Origin: Achromobacter pulmonis
GTDB lineage: Bacteria > Pseudomonadota > Gammaproteobacteria > Burkholderiales > Burkholderiaceae_B
Reading direction: 5' to 3'
NCBI RefSeq assembly: GCF_902859765.1
Contig: NZ_CADIJV010000024.1
Coordinates: forward strand, 26,242 to 90,241
DNA: 64,000 bases
A program made the position numbers and the translations under genes. The notes beneath the pieces were generated by a model. It searched no databases, was not told the origin of the DNA, and saw nothing but the letters and a program-made list of their open reading frames with translations. The stretch's first letter is position 1; each line of letters starts with the position of its first letter. Positions 46,639 through 54,943 of this stretch are shown here, in pieces.

Positions 46639-47879
46639 GCGTCCTGGCCGCCGTCGATCGCCAGGGCCGGCACCGCGGTGACCAGCTTGGCATGCCAGCC
46701 CTCGCGGGCATAGGCCAGTTGCTGCGACACTTCGGCCTTCAGGTTCCAGGGCAGCACCACGATGTACTCGGGCCGGTCCTGGCGCAGCACGTCTTCGGCG
46801 ACGATGGGAATGTGGCTGCCCGGCAGGTGCTTGCCCTGTTTGGCCGGATTCAGGTCCACCACATAGGGCAGCAGGTCGGGCCGCACGCCAGCGAAGTTCA
46901 GCAGGGTATTGCCCTTGGCTGCCGCGCCGTACGCGGCCACGCGCTTGCCATTGCGGCGCAACTCCAGCAGCAGCGCCAGCAGGTCGTTCTTGATGCGCTC
47001 GGCCTGTTCCTGGAAACGGGAATAGAACGCCGCGCCGGTCATGCCGGCCTGCCGCTCTTCGTCGAGCGTGCGCGTCACCGCCGCCGTGGCCTCGTGATTG
47101 CCGGTATCGAGCCGCTGCGCATACACGCGCAGGCTGCCGCCGTGCGTGGGCAGGGGCTCGACATCGAAAACGCGCAGGCCATTGGCCTGGAAGATGCGCG
47201 AGACGGCGGTCAGCGACAGATAGGAATAGTGTTCGTGGTAGGCGGTGTCGAACTGGTTTTCGCGCACCATGCGCAGCAGGTGCGGAAATTCGAAAGTGGC
47301 CACGCCCTGCGGCTTGAGCAGCGCTGCGAAACCGGAGACGAAATCATTGATGTCCGGCACGTGCGCCAGCACATTGTTGGCGGCGATCAGGTCGGCGGCG
47401 CGGCCGGTGCTGGCCAGTTCGTCGCCCAGCGCCACGCCGAAGAAGCGTTGCACGATGTCGATGCCGCGCTCGCGCGCGGCCTGGGCCGTGCTGGCGGTGG
47501 GTTCCACGCCATAGCAGGGAATGCCGGCGGCCTTGACGTATTGCAGCAGATAGCCGTCATTGGCGGCGATCTCGCACACCATGCTCTGGGGGCCGAGCCC
47601 GAAGCGGGCAACCATGGCGTCGACGTAGCGGCGCGAATGCGCCAGCCATGACGAAGAGAACGAGCTGAAGTAGGCGTAATCGTCGGTGAACAGCGCTTCG
47701 CGGCCCGCGTGGTCTTCGGTCTGGACCAGCCAGCACGATTCGCAGACCAGCAGGCGCAGCGGAAACCAGGTCTCGGGCCCGCGCAGCGCGTCGGCGGTCA
47801 GATAGGCATTGGACGGCGGGGCATGGCCCAGGTCGAGGAACGGCAGGCGCAGGTCGGCCTGGCAGTGGCGGCACTTCAC
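46635..47879 (-). CDS. Sugar C-methyltransferase (TylC3/NovU type)
   Basis: 414 residues from GTG 47879, which overlaps the stop of rfbC (GTGA). Three parts are visible: an N-terminal zinc-binding region (CRHC at 3-6 and LVCESCWLVQ near 52-55), a SAM domain (MVCEIAANDGYLLQYVKA; AANNVLAHVPDINDFVSGF), and a C-terminal domain (VAAYGAAAKGNTLLNFAG). The motif EHYSYLSLTAV contains the conserved His/Tyr of the active site. Enzymes of this class add a methyl group to carbon next to the keto group of NDP-4-keto-6-deoxysugars (C3 in TylC3, C5 in NovU), giving branched sugars. Confidence 0.92.
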   Translation of the reverse strand: MKCRHCQADLRLPFLDLGHAPPSNAYLTADALRGPETWFPLRLLVCESCWLVQTEDHAGREALFTDDYAYFSSFSSSWLAHSRRYVDAMVARFGLGPQSMVCEIAANDGYLLQYVKAAGIPCYGVEPTASTAQAARERGIDIVQRFFGVALGDELASTGRAADLIAANNVLAHVPDINDFVSGFAALLKPQGVATFEFPHLLRMVRENQFDTAYHEHYSYLSLTAVSRIFQANGLRVFDVEPLPTHGGSLRVYAQRLDTGNHEATAAVTRTLDEERQAGMTGAAFYSRFQEQAERIKNDLLALLLELRRNGKRVAAYGAAAKGNTLLNFAGVRPDLLPYVVDLNPAKQGKHLPGSHIPIVAEDVLRQDRPEYIVVLPWNLKAEVSQQLAYAREGWHAKLVTAVPALAIDGGQDA

Positions 47880-48433
47880 GGCGCGACTCCGGGGAAAGCG
47901 GCGTCCAGGCGCGGATGCTGCAGGTCGCGCTCGGATACCAGGGTAGGGGGCAAGGGCCAGGCAATGCCCAGGCGGGCATCCTGGAAATGCAGGCCTGCCT
48001 CGGCCTGCGGGGCGTAGGCGGCGGAATGGCAATACAGCATTTGCACGTCGTCGCACAGGGTCTGGAAGCCATGCGCGAAGCCCTGCGGGATCAGCAGGGC
48101 GCAGCCGTTGTCGGCGGACAGCCGCTCGGCGTGCCAACGCAGGAAAGTGGGCGAGCCGCGACGCAGATCCACCGCGACATCCCAGACTTCGCCGCGGATG
48201 CAACTGACCAGCTTCATCTCGGCATGGGGAGGCAATTGGTAGTGCATGCCGCGCACCGTGCCGCGTGTGGCGGTATGGGTGTGGTTGACCTGGGCGATGG
48301 CGCCTTCCCAACCCGCGGCGCGCAGGGCCTCGGCGTCGAACAGGCGCGCCAGGAATCCGCGCGCGTCACCGCGCGGGCGCCGTTGCACCCGTTTCAGCCC
48401 GGCCAGAGGGGTGTCGTGGATCTCAAGGCTCAT
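47876..48433 (-). CDS. rfbC: dTDP-4-dehydrorhamnose 3,5-epimerase-family protein
   Basis: 185 residues from ATG 48433, which overlaps the rfbG stop. RmlC-type cupin: GFLARLFD, QVNHTHTATRGTVRGMHYQ (catalytic His in RGMHYQ), VAVDLRRGSPTFLRW, IPQGFAHGFQTL with catalytic Asp/Tyr region DVQMLYCHSAAYAP. In classical pathways it acts on dTDP-4-keto-6-deoxyglucose; here the neighbours make the CDP-linked version, so the nucleotide is probably CDP. It would set the configuration at C3 and/or C5 before or after C-methylation. Confidence 0.9.
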   Translation of the reverse strand: MSLEIHDTPLAGLKRVQRRPRGDARGFLARLFDAEALRAAGWEGAIAQVNHTHTATRGTVRGMHYQLPPHAEMKLVSCIRGEVWDVAVDLRRGSPTFLRWHAERLSADNGCALLIPQGFAHGFQTLCDDVQMLYCHSAAYAPQAEAGLHFQDARLGIAWPLPPTLVSERDLQHPRLDAAFPGVAP

Positions 48434-49500
48434 TGCGGTTCCGAGTAGCGGTCGATATCGGCATGGCACAGCGTCCGCGCATCCTCGCCCGCATCGAAAC
48501 GGCGGTACCAATCCATGCTGCGGGCGACCGCCATGGCCAATGGCCAGCGCGGCGTCGCGCCGAGCACCGCGCGCGTCTTGGCGGTGTCCAGCATCAGCAG
48601 GCCAGCCTCGTGCGGCCCTTCGGGCTGCGCGGCGTAGGCGACGCGGCCACGGCCATAGGCCGCCTGCGCCAGGTCGATCACCGTGCGCACCGGCGCCGCC
48701 TCGGCGGCATCCGGTCCGAAGTTGTAGGCATCCGCCAGGGCGGGGTCGTGCCATAGCGCCTGCGCCAGCGCCAGGTAGCCGGCCAGCGGTTCCAGCACGT
48801 GCTGCCATGGCCGCACCGATTGCGGCCGCCGCACCTGCAGTTCGCCTTCGTCGCGCCAGGCGCGTACGGCGTCAGGCAACAGGCGGTCGACCGACCAGTC
48901 GCCGCCGCCGATCACATTGCCGGCGCGGGCGCTGGCGACCGCCAGGCCTTGTTCTTTCAGGAACGCGTCGCGATACGAGGCAATGACCAGTTCACTGGCC
49001 GCCTTGCTGGCGCTGTAGGGGTCGTGCCCGCCGAGCGCGTCGTTTTCGCGGTACGGATAAGGCCATTCATTGTTGCGATAGACCTTGTCGGTCGTGACCA
49101 TGACCGCCACCCGGGTGTCCGGCGCCGACCGCAGGGCATCGAGCAGGTGCGCGGTGCCCATGATGTTGGTGGCGAAGGTGGCGACCGGCTCGGCGTAGCT
49201 GGGGCGCACCAGGGCCTGCGCGGCCAGGTGCAGCACGATTTCAGGCCGCGCCGCCAGGACGAGCTGGCGCAATGCCGCTGCGTCACGGATATCGCAATGG
49301 CGGCCTTCGACCAGCTCGTCGATGCGGGCCGCCTGGTGGAGGGCCGGCGTCGTGTCCGCCGGCAACGCGATGCCCGTGACATGAGCGCCCAGCCGGTGCA
49401 GCCATAGCGCCAGCCAGCCGCCCTTGAAGCCCGTGTGGCCGGTCAACAGAACGCGCTTGTGGCGCCAGAAGGCGGGGGATGGCAGGAAGGACCCGGTCAT
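48430..49500 (-). CDS. rfbG: CDP-glucose 4,6-dehydratase
   Basis: 356 residues from ATG 49500. Extended SDR: VLLTGHTGFKGGWLALWLHRLGAHVTG is the diagnostic N-terminus of CDP-glucose 4,6-dehydratases, followed by HLAAQALVRPSY, TTDKVYRN, the catalytic YSASKAASEL and GNVIGGGDWSVDRLLPD. It converts CDP-glucose to CDP-4-keto-6-deoxyglucose. It heads the eight-gene minus-strand operon. The matching cytidylyltransferase gene (rfbF) is about 1 kb upstream, with a plus-strand methyltransferase gene in between. No RfbH-type 3-dehydrase is present, so the sugar keeps its 3-hydroxyl. Confidence 0.95.
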   Translation of the reverse strand: MTGSFLPSPAFWRHKRVLLTGHTGFKGGWLALWLHRLGAHVTGIALPADTTPALHQAARIDELVEGRHCDIRDAAALRQLVLAARPEIVLHLAAQALVRPSYAEPVATFATNIMGTAHLLDALRSAPDTRVAVMVTTDKVYRNNEWPYPYRENDALGGHDPYSASKAASELVIASYRDAFLKEQGLAVASARAGNVIGGGDWSVDRLLPDAVRAWRDEGELQVRRPQSVRPWQHVLEPLAGYLALAQALWHDPALADAYNFGPDAAEAAPVRTVIDLAQAAYGRGRVAYAAQPEGPHEAGLLMLDTAKTRAVLGATPRWPLAMAVARSMDWYRRFDAGEDARTLCHADIDRYSEPQ

Positions 49501-49765
49501 GAGTTCCAAATGGGATCGGCGGCGTTCGGGGCGGGAGGCGTTTCGGGAGGGGGTAATGTCCGTGACACGGAGGATTCTAAAGACTTGCCTGCATCGCAAT
49601 AGGGGGATCAGTCCGGAGATCGACCCCTAGTTTTCGGGCAAGGTCGGAGTGTCGCGGGACGTGGCGCTTTTTGAGATATCCGTGGGCGGAAACGCCGGCC
49701 CGCGGCCTCTCGCCTCGCGGATGATGGCGTGATCGCGTTTCATATCCGTCGGGAAGCCATCGAAA
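49501..49765. promoter_or_regulatory. Divergent promoter region of the deoxysugar operon and a methyltransferase gene
   Basis: 265 bases with no gene. It must hold promoters for rfbG (minus) and the plus-strand methyltransferase. A weak sigma-28-like match pointing to the plus-strand gene is TAAAGACT (49578-49585), 10 bases, GCAATAGG, one base short of ideal spacing. I find nothing stronger. Confidence 0.35.
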
Positions 49766-50515
49766 ATGAGCAAGAATCATCTGAAAACGGTGTTTTTCGG
49801 ACTGCAGAACCCCACAATGTTCTACGAAGGGCTCCAGACCGCCCTCGATGCAATCGAGGGCATCGCAGGCGCCTACGCGGGCGACAATCTCTTTACCTAT
49901 CATCGCAATCTGGGCTTTCTGGACGACCCGGCCCTGATGAAGGCGTTCGGCGACCACGCGGGCACCGAGATCGAGCAGGCCGTGCTGTGGCGGATTTCGG
50001 TGGTCCTTTGGGGCGTGCGCCAGGGCCTGCGCCTGGAGGGCGATTTCGTCGAGTGTGCTTGTTACAAGGGCACGACGGCGCGGATCGTTTGCGATGCGGT
50101 CGAGTTTTCATCCCACCCGGACCGCCACTACTATCTGTATGACCTGTTCGATCACGATCCCTCCCAGCCGCATCACGCCATGCCGGAGCACGGCAAGGAG
50201 CTGTATCTCCAGGTCAGGCAGCGGTTCTCCGATCTGCCCAACGTCACCGTCACACAAGGCCAGGTGCCGCAGGTGCTGCAGGATGTCGCGCCCGCCAAGA
50301 TCGCCTTCATGCATCTCGACCTGAACAACGCGGATGCGGAAATCGGCGCGCTGGAAACACTGTTCGATCGCATGGTGCCGGGGGCGGTGCTGATCCTGGA
50401 TGACTATGGCTGGCTGGCGTATCGCGCCCAGAAAGAGGCAGAGGACCCGTGGTTTGTGCGACGCGGCTATCGGGTATTGGAATTACCCACCGGGCAGGGC
50501 CTGCTGATCAAATAG
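49766..50515 (+). CDS. TylF/MycF-like methyltransferase, second copy
   Basis: 249 residues. LEGDFVECACYKGTTARIVCDAVEF, YLYDLFDH and MHLDLNNADAEIGALETLFDRMVPGAVLILDDYGW follow the TylF/MycF pattern, with the Asp-Asp metal site near the end. It is not a recent duplicate of the operon copy because the two differ widely along their length. It is the only plus-strand gene in the island, inserted between rfbG and rfbF, and runs convergently into rfbF with 11 bases between stops. It probably O-methylates the same sugar or glycan. No strong ribosome-binding site is visible. Confidence 0.82.
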   Translation: MSKNHLKTVFFGLQNPTMFYEGLQTALDAIEGIAGAYAGDNLFTYHRNLGFLDDPALMKAFGDHAGTEIEQAVLWRISVVLWGVRQGLRLEGDFVECACYKGTTARIVCDAVEFSSHPDRHYYLYDLFDHDPSQPHHAMPEHGKELYLQVRQRFSDLPNVTVTQGQVPQVLQDVAPAKIAFMHLDLNNADAEIGALETLFDRMVPGAVLILDDYGWLAYRAQKEAEDPWFVRRGYRVLELPTGQGLLIK

Positions 50516-50526
50516 CGCGATCGGCT

Positions 50527-51297
50527 TCACCAGACCTTCCAGGGCGCCTGTCCCGCGTTCCACAGCGATTCGAGCAGGTTCTTTTCTCGCAGCGTGTCCA
50601 TCGGCTGCCAGAAACCCAGGTGTTCGTAGGCGTGCAGGTGCCCTTCGCGGCTGAGGGTTTCGAGCGGTTCGGCTTCCCAGCTGGTGTCGTCTCCGGCGAT
50701 CAGGGGCAGCACGCTGGGCGACAGCACGAAAAAGCCGCCGTTGATCAGTCCGCCGTCGCCGCGCGGTTTCTCGGTGAAACCGGTGACGCGGTCGCCTTCT
50801 CGGCGCAGCGCGCCATAACGGCCGGGCGGCTGCACCGCGGTGACCGTGGCCTTGCCGCCATGGCGGCGGTGGAACGCGATCAGCGCGCTGATGTCGATAT
50901 CGGCCACCCCGTCGCCGTACGTGAAGCAGAACGCTTCCTCTTCCTTGACGTAATCGGCCACGCGCTTGAGACGGCCCCCGGTCATGGTGTTCTCGCCGGT
51001 ATCCACCAGCGTCACGCGCCACGGCTCGGCCTTGCGCTGATGGACTTCCATGCGGTTGTCGGCCATGTCGAAGGTGACGTCGGACATGTGCAGGAAGTAG
51101 TTGGCGAAGTACTCCTTGATCATGTAGCCCTTGTACCCGCAGCAGATCACGAAGTCGTTCACGCCATGGGCGGAGTAGGTCTTCATGATGTGCCACAGGA
51201 TGGGCCGGCCGCCGATTTCGATCATCGGCTTGGGCCGGGTATGCGTTTCTTCGGAAATACGGGTGCCCAGGCCACCGGCCAGGATGATTGCTTTCAT
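50527..51297 (-). CDS. rfbF: Glucose-1-phosphate cytidylyltransferase
   Basis: 256 residues from ATG 51297 (MKAIILAGGLGTRISEETHTRPKPMIEIGG), which overlaps the stop of the large fusion gene by four bases. Nucleotidyl-transferase signature G-G-x-G-T-R with the KPM Lys, FTYGDGVADIDI with the metal Asp, and GGFFVLSP. It makes CDP-glucose from CTP and glucose-1-phosphate and so supplies RfbG. Its coupling to the fusion gene, rather than to rfbG, ties sugar synthesis to the putative flagellin glycosyltransferase. Confidence 0.95.
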   Translation of the reverse strand: MKAIILAGGLGTRISEETHTRPKPMIEIGGRPILWHIMKTYSAHGVNDFVICCGYKGYMIKEYFANYFLHMSDVTFDMADNRMEVHQRKAEPWRVTLVDTGENTMTGGRLKRVADYVKEEEAFCFTYGDGVADIDISALIAFHRRHGGKATVTAVQPPGRYGALRREGDRVTGFTEKPRGDGGLINGGFFVLSPSVLPLIAGDDTSWEAEPLETLSREGHLHAYEHLGFWQPMDTLREKNLLESLWNAGQAPWKVW

Positions 51298-54200
51298 GCT
51301 TGGTTCTCGCACCAATTCGTGAACATGCCGCGCAGGGCGGCTTCGAACTTGCGGGCGAACGCGGGTTCGTCCATCAAGGGGCTGGCGCGCATTTCATCGC
51401 GCAGCGTGTTGCGTACTGCCTGCAGGGCGGGGAGATCGCTGGCCAGTTCCACCACCTTGCGGATGTAGGCGTCTTCGTCATCGGCCACCCATTCGGGACG
51501 ACCGATGCCGTGCAGAACGGAAGCGCCAATACGGCCGACGCTGGGACGATCGGCCAGCGTTACATAAGGCACGCCCATGTACAGCGTTTCGACCAGCGTC
51601 ACGCCGGAATTGTGCGGGAAGCAGTCCAACCCGATGTCCATGCCGCGCAGCACGTCCCAGGGGGGGCTGGTGCAACCGACTTCGAGCCGCTGGCGTTCGA
51701 TGCCGTGCGCCTCGAAGCGGCGGATCAGCTGTTCGCGCATGGGCCCGTCGCGGTAGCTGGTGCTGTTTACCACCAGATGCGCCTGCGGCAGGCGCCGGAG
51801 GATCTCGGACCACACCTTGACGGTGCGGTCGTTCATGCGGATGGCGCGGGTCAGCGTTCCCAGCGTCACGTAGCCGTTGGTCAGCGCCGGCAGCGGGCCG
51901 GGGTCGCCCATGGTGGTGCCCGGCCGGTAGATGAAATTGCTTTGTGCCAGGCGCCAGGGCTTTTCCGAGAACAGGTGCTCATAGCCCGCCGGCAGCATCA
52001 CGTCGTCGGTCATGATGTAGTCGATGGCCGACAGCCCGGTGGTGTAGCCAAAGCCCAGCCACGTCAGCGATACCGGCGCGGGTTTGCGCGCGAACGCGCC
52101 CAGCCGGTTGCCCGCGGTGTGGCCGGCGACGTCGATCAGGATGTCGATGCCGTCGGCGCGGATGCGTTCGGCCAGCTGCGCATCGCTCATCGACGCCGTG
52201 GGGACCCAGTGGTCGAAGTAGGCCTTCAGCCTCGGCGTGGTGGCGTCTTCGGCGACCAGTTCCGCGTAGGCGGTCAGTTCGAAGCGCTCGCGATCATGGT
52301 GCGCGAACACCGGCTCGATGAAGTAATTGCCGGAGTGCTGGCGGAAGTCGGGCGACACGTAGCCGATCCTGAGCCTGCGCTGCGGATCACGGTTGTTGTT
52401 GTGCGGCTTCCAGGTCGAACGCAGCGGCAGGCAGAGGTCGGTGTCGTAATCGCGATAGGCCTGGAACACTTCTTCGGCCGTGCGGTCGTCCGAATAGTTC
52501 ATGGCGAACAGCAGGTTGTTGCGCGCCACCGCAGCGGTCGGGTAGTGGGCCAGGGTCCTGCGGGTCATTGCCTCGGCCTGAGTCACCTCGCCCGAGTCGA
52601 TGTAGATCTTGCTCAGGTTGATGAGCGCCTTGCGGTGGGTCGGATCGAGCGTCAGCGCCGTCAGGTTGCAGGCTTCGGCTTCCTTGTAGCGGCGCTCGGC
52701 GGCCAGCGCATCGGCCAGGGCGGAATGGGTTTCGGGGCTGCGCGGGTCCAGCTCGATCGCGCGGCGGGCCACGCCGATCGCCTCGGCGGTGCGTCCGAGC
52801 TGGGTCAGGACGGCGGCGAGCACGATGTGGCTCTGGGCATCGGCCGGCGCCAGATTCATCATGGTGAGCGTGGGCTGCAGCGCCTGGGGGCTGCGAAAGG
52901 TGCTGAACAGGGCGATGCTCAGCGCTTCCCAGGCGTCCCAGAAACGCGGCGCCAGCTTGGTCAGCTGCCGAGCGACCGGCTCGGCCTCGAGGTAGGCCTT
53001 GCGCATCATCAGTTCGTGCATGCGCTTGACCTGAGCCGTGAGGCCGGCAGGCGGGACGGACTGGTGTCCGCTGGCCTGCAGCACACGCGAATTCAGGCTC
53101 AGGCAGGCCAGCGCGCTGGCATACATGCCGGCCAGCGGCATGTAGTCCTCTCCGGCTGCCTCGAGCGTGCGGCGCAGCAGGTCGGCCCAGGCCTTGGCGC
53201 TACCCTGGGCCAGCGCATAGCGCTTGACCAGCGAGAGGGTTTCCGCCACGTCCGCGGGCAGGGGCGGCGGGGCATCGCCGGCCGCGGCGCTGGGCAGGCG
53301 GCCCGCCGCCAGGTTGGCCAGGATGGCCGCCTGCTGCGCAGGCGGCACGTAATTGACGGTTTCGTGCCACAGGTTGAAGCGCGGTAGCGCGGGTTCGTCG
53401 TCCGCCGCCGCGGTGCTCAGGAAGGGCAGCAGGCGCAAGCTGTCGTCGCCCTCGGTTTCGTAGGGGCCGGGGTCGAGGCAATAGTGCACCAGATCATGCT
53501 CGAGCAAGGTTTGCAGCGTGCGTTGCAGGATCTTGGCGGCCGCGTCATTGTCGATCTGGTTGCGATAGAGCAGGACGGCCAGCAGGGTGCTGTAGGGGAG
53601 CGAGCGGGGCCAGGCATGCGCCAGCGTATCCACCACGGTCACCGTGTCGGGGTCGTGCGTGACCAGGGCGCGGCCAAGGTGGTTCACATAGGTCGCTCCC
53701 TCTTCCTGGCCATTGGCGGCCAGCCGGATCGGCCCGGCGGCGAAGCGCAGGTCATGCAGCCGGGCCAGGTCCGGGCGCTGGACTTCACCCGCCCGTTCCT
53801 CCCGCAGCCAAAGGCATTGGCGGAACGCGCGACCCGTGGCGAAATCGAGATACTGCTGGCGCACGGTGGCGGGTTGTCCCATTGCCACCAGGCTATGGTT
53901 CAGGGAAACGCCTTGGCCGAACGAGAGCGGCAATTCACTCAGGGGCTGCACGTCGCCCAGGTAGGCCAGGCCGGCCTGGCCGGCCGCGCCGGCCAATTCC
54001 ACGAAATAGCTGGGATTGCAGGCCAGCGGATCGGCGCCGCTGGCGTTGTCTAGGGCCCGGGCGAACTGATCCGCCGCGGCCGCCAGGGACGCGGCATGCG
54101 GATTGGCCGCCGCCATGCCGTCCTTGAACAGGGACAGCGCCGCCCGGGCGCTCTGGCGCAATTCGTCGCCGTTCTGGGCGGCGTGACCGTGCAGCAGGAT

Positions 54201-54692
54201 GGCATCGCGCACCACTTCCAGCGATTTGGCGCCGGGATAGACATGGCAATCCAGATACAGGATGCCGCGCGGGCTCAGCAATTGCCCGCAAGCCTGCAGC
54301 AACGCCTGCTGGGCGGGCGCGGGCAAGTAGCTGTACAGGCCGGTGACGATGACGTAGTCGAACAGGCCCAGCTGGGTGCCGATGTCGGCCGCCTCGCCCA
54401 CATACAGCGTGAGGTTGGCCGCGCCCAGCCGCCGGGCGGTCTCGGTGCCTTGTGCCACCAGGGCCTCGGACCCGTCGAGACCGACCGCCTGCGCCTGCGG
54501 GTGGGCGAGCGCGAAGGGCAGCAGCCCGGCGCCGTCGCCACAGCCGATGGCCAGCACCCGGGCGCTGTCCAGAGGGACTGTCTCGACCCCATACAGGTGG
54601 GCGGTGGCGCGCAGCCGTTCGGGGGAATGGCTGGGGGCGAGGGGGCCGGGATCAGCGGCGGTCTGTCGTTGGGTGTGGGCCGGATAAGACAT
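51294..54692 (-). CDS. Fusion protein: PKMT-like methyltransferase + TPR + OGT/SPINDLY-type glycosyltransferase
   Basis: 1132 residues from ATG 54692 (GTG 54755 also possible; neither has a clear ribosome-binding site). Residues about 25-200: SAM fold with VLAIGCGDGAGLLPFALAHP (motif I 47-55) and YLDCHVYPGAK, related to the stand-alone methyltransferase across fliC. About 200-500: the methyltransferase regulatory and winged-helix regions of that family (VRQQYLDFATGRAFRQCLWL; FNLWHETVNYVPP). About 550-730: TPRs (AIGVARRAIELDPRSPETHSALADAL). About 770-1132: GT41/OGT catalytic region (LRIGYVSPDFRQHSGNYF; DILIDVAGHTAGNRLGAFARKPAP; VTLVETLYMGVPYVTLADRPSVGRIG). OGT enzymes put a sugar on Ser/Thr. 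Next to fliC it is the likely flagellin glycosyltransferase, with a possible second activity in methylation. Confidence 0.85.
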   Translation of the reverse strand: MSYPAHTQRQTAADPGPLAPSHSPERLRATAHLYGVETVPLDSARVLAIGCGDGAGLLPFALAHPQAQAVGLDGSEALVAQGTETARRLGAANLTLYVGEAADIGTQLGLFDYVIVTGLYSYLPAPAQQALLQACGQLLSPRGILYLDCHVYPGAKSLEVVRDAILLHGHAAQNGDELRQSARAALSLFKDGMAAANPHAASLAAAADQFARALDNASGADPLACNPSYFVELAGAAGQAGLAYLGDVQPLSELPLSFGQGVSLNHSLVAMGQPATVRQQYLDFATGRAFRQCLWLREERAGEVQRPDLARLHDLRFAAGPIRLAANGQEEGATYVNHLGRALVTHDPDTVTVVDTLAHAWPRSLPYSTLLAVLLYRNQIDNDAAAKILQRTLQTLLEHDLVHYCLDPGPYETEGDDSLRLLPFLSTAAADDEPALPRFNLWHETVNYVPPAQQAAILANLAAGRLPSAAAGDAPPPLPADVAETLSLVKRYALAQGSAKAWADLLRRTLEAAGEDYMPLAGMYASALACLSLNSRVLQASGHQSVPPAGLTAQVKRMHELMMRKAYLEAEPVARQLTKLAPRFWDAWEALSIALFSTFRSPQALQPTLTMMNLAPADAQSHIVLAAVLTQLGRTAEAIGVARRAIELDPRSPETHSALADALAAERRYKEAEACNLTALTLDPTHRKALINLSKIYIDSGEVTQAEAMTRRTLAHYPTAAVARNNLLFAMNYSDDRTAEEVFQAYRDYDTDLCLPLRSTWKPHNNNRDPQRRLRIGYVSPDFRQHSGNYFIEPVFAHHDRERFELTAYAELVAEDATTPRLKAYFDHWVPTASMSDAQLAERIRADGIDILIDVAGHTAGNRLGAFARKPAPVSLTWLGFGYTTGLSAIDYIMTDDVMLPAGYEHLFSEKPWRLAQSNFIYRPGTTMGDPGPLPALTNGYVTLGTLTRAIRMNDRTVKVWSEILRRLPQAHLVVNSTSYRDGPMREQLIRRFEAHGIERQRLEVGCTSPPWDVLRGMDIGLDCFPHNSGVTLVETLYMGVPYVTLADRPSVGRIGASVLHGIGRPEWVADDEDAYIRKVVELASDLPALQAVRNTLRDEMRASPLMDEPAFARKFEAALRGMFTNWCENQA

Positions 54693-54829
54693 GTGGCGTG
54701 CGAAGGAGGGGCGGGCCCCGGGGAATGATTGCGGTAATTCTAGGGAGGCGGGCACCGGCTCATTCAGCGAATCAGCATGCCAATTCGCCGCCAGTTTGGA
54801 TGAAACCGCGCGAAGCCGGCGGGAATGAA

Positions 54830-54921
54830 AAAACCCGCCAGGAGGCGGGTTTTGGATGGCAGGCCACGGTGCGAAGGGCCGTGGCCGGCTGGCCAGGCGG
54901 GGAAACCAGGGCTTCCCCGCC
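54830..54921 (-). terminator. fliC terminator and flanking hairpins
   Basis: On the minus strand, stem AAAACCCGCC/GGCGGGTTTT (54830-54839 with 54844-54853, AGGA/TCCT loop) ends in six T, a strong intrinsic terminator about 90 bases after the flagellin stop. Between it and fliC a further stem GGCGGGGAA/TTCCCCGCC (54896-54904 with 54913-54921) and a GGCCACGG/CCGTGGCC stem could protect the mRNA 3' end. Confidence 0.88.
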
Positions 54922-54943
54922 CGTCCGGGCTGCGAGCCGCGAA

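Noticed and set aside
49578-49603. A sigma-28-like promoter toward the plus-strand methyltransferase
   Set aside because: The spacer is 10 instead of 11 bases and the second element matches poorly (GCAATAGG); mentioned only as a weak possibility.
54735-54790. A sigma-54-like sequence (TGGCAT-N5-TTCGC) before the fusion gene
   Set aside because: The GG-GC spacing is off and the -12 element lacks TTGC; too weak to call.
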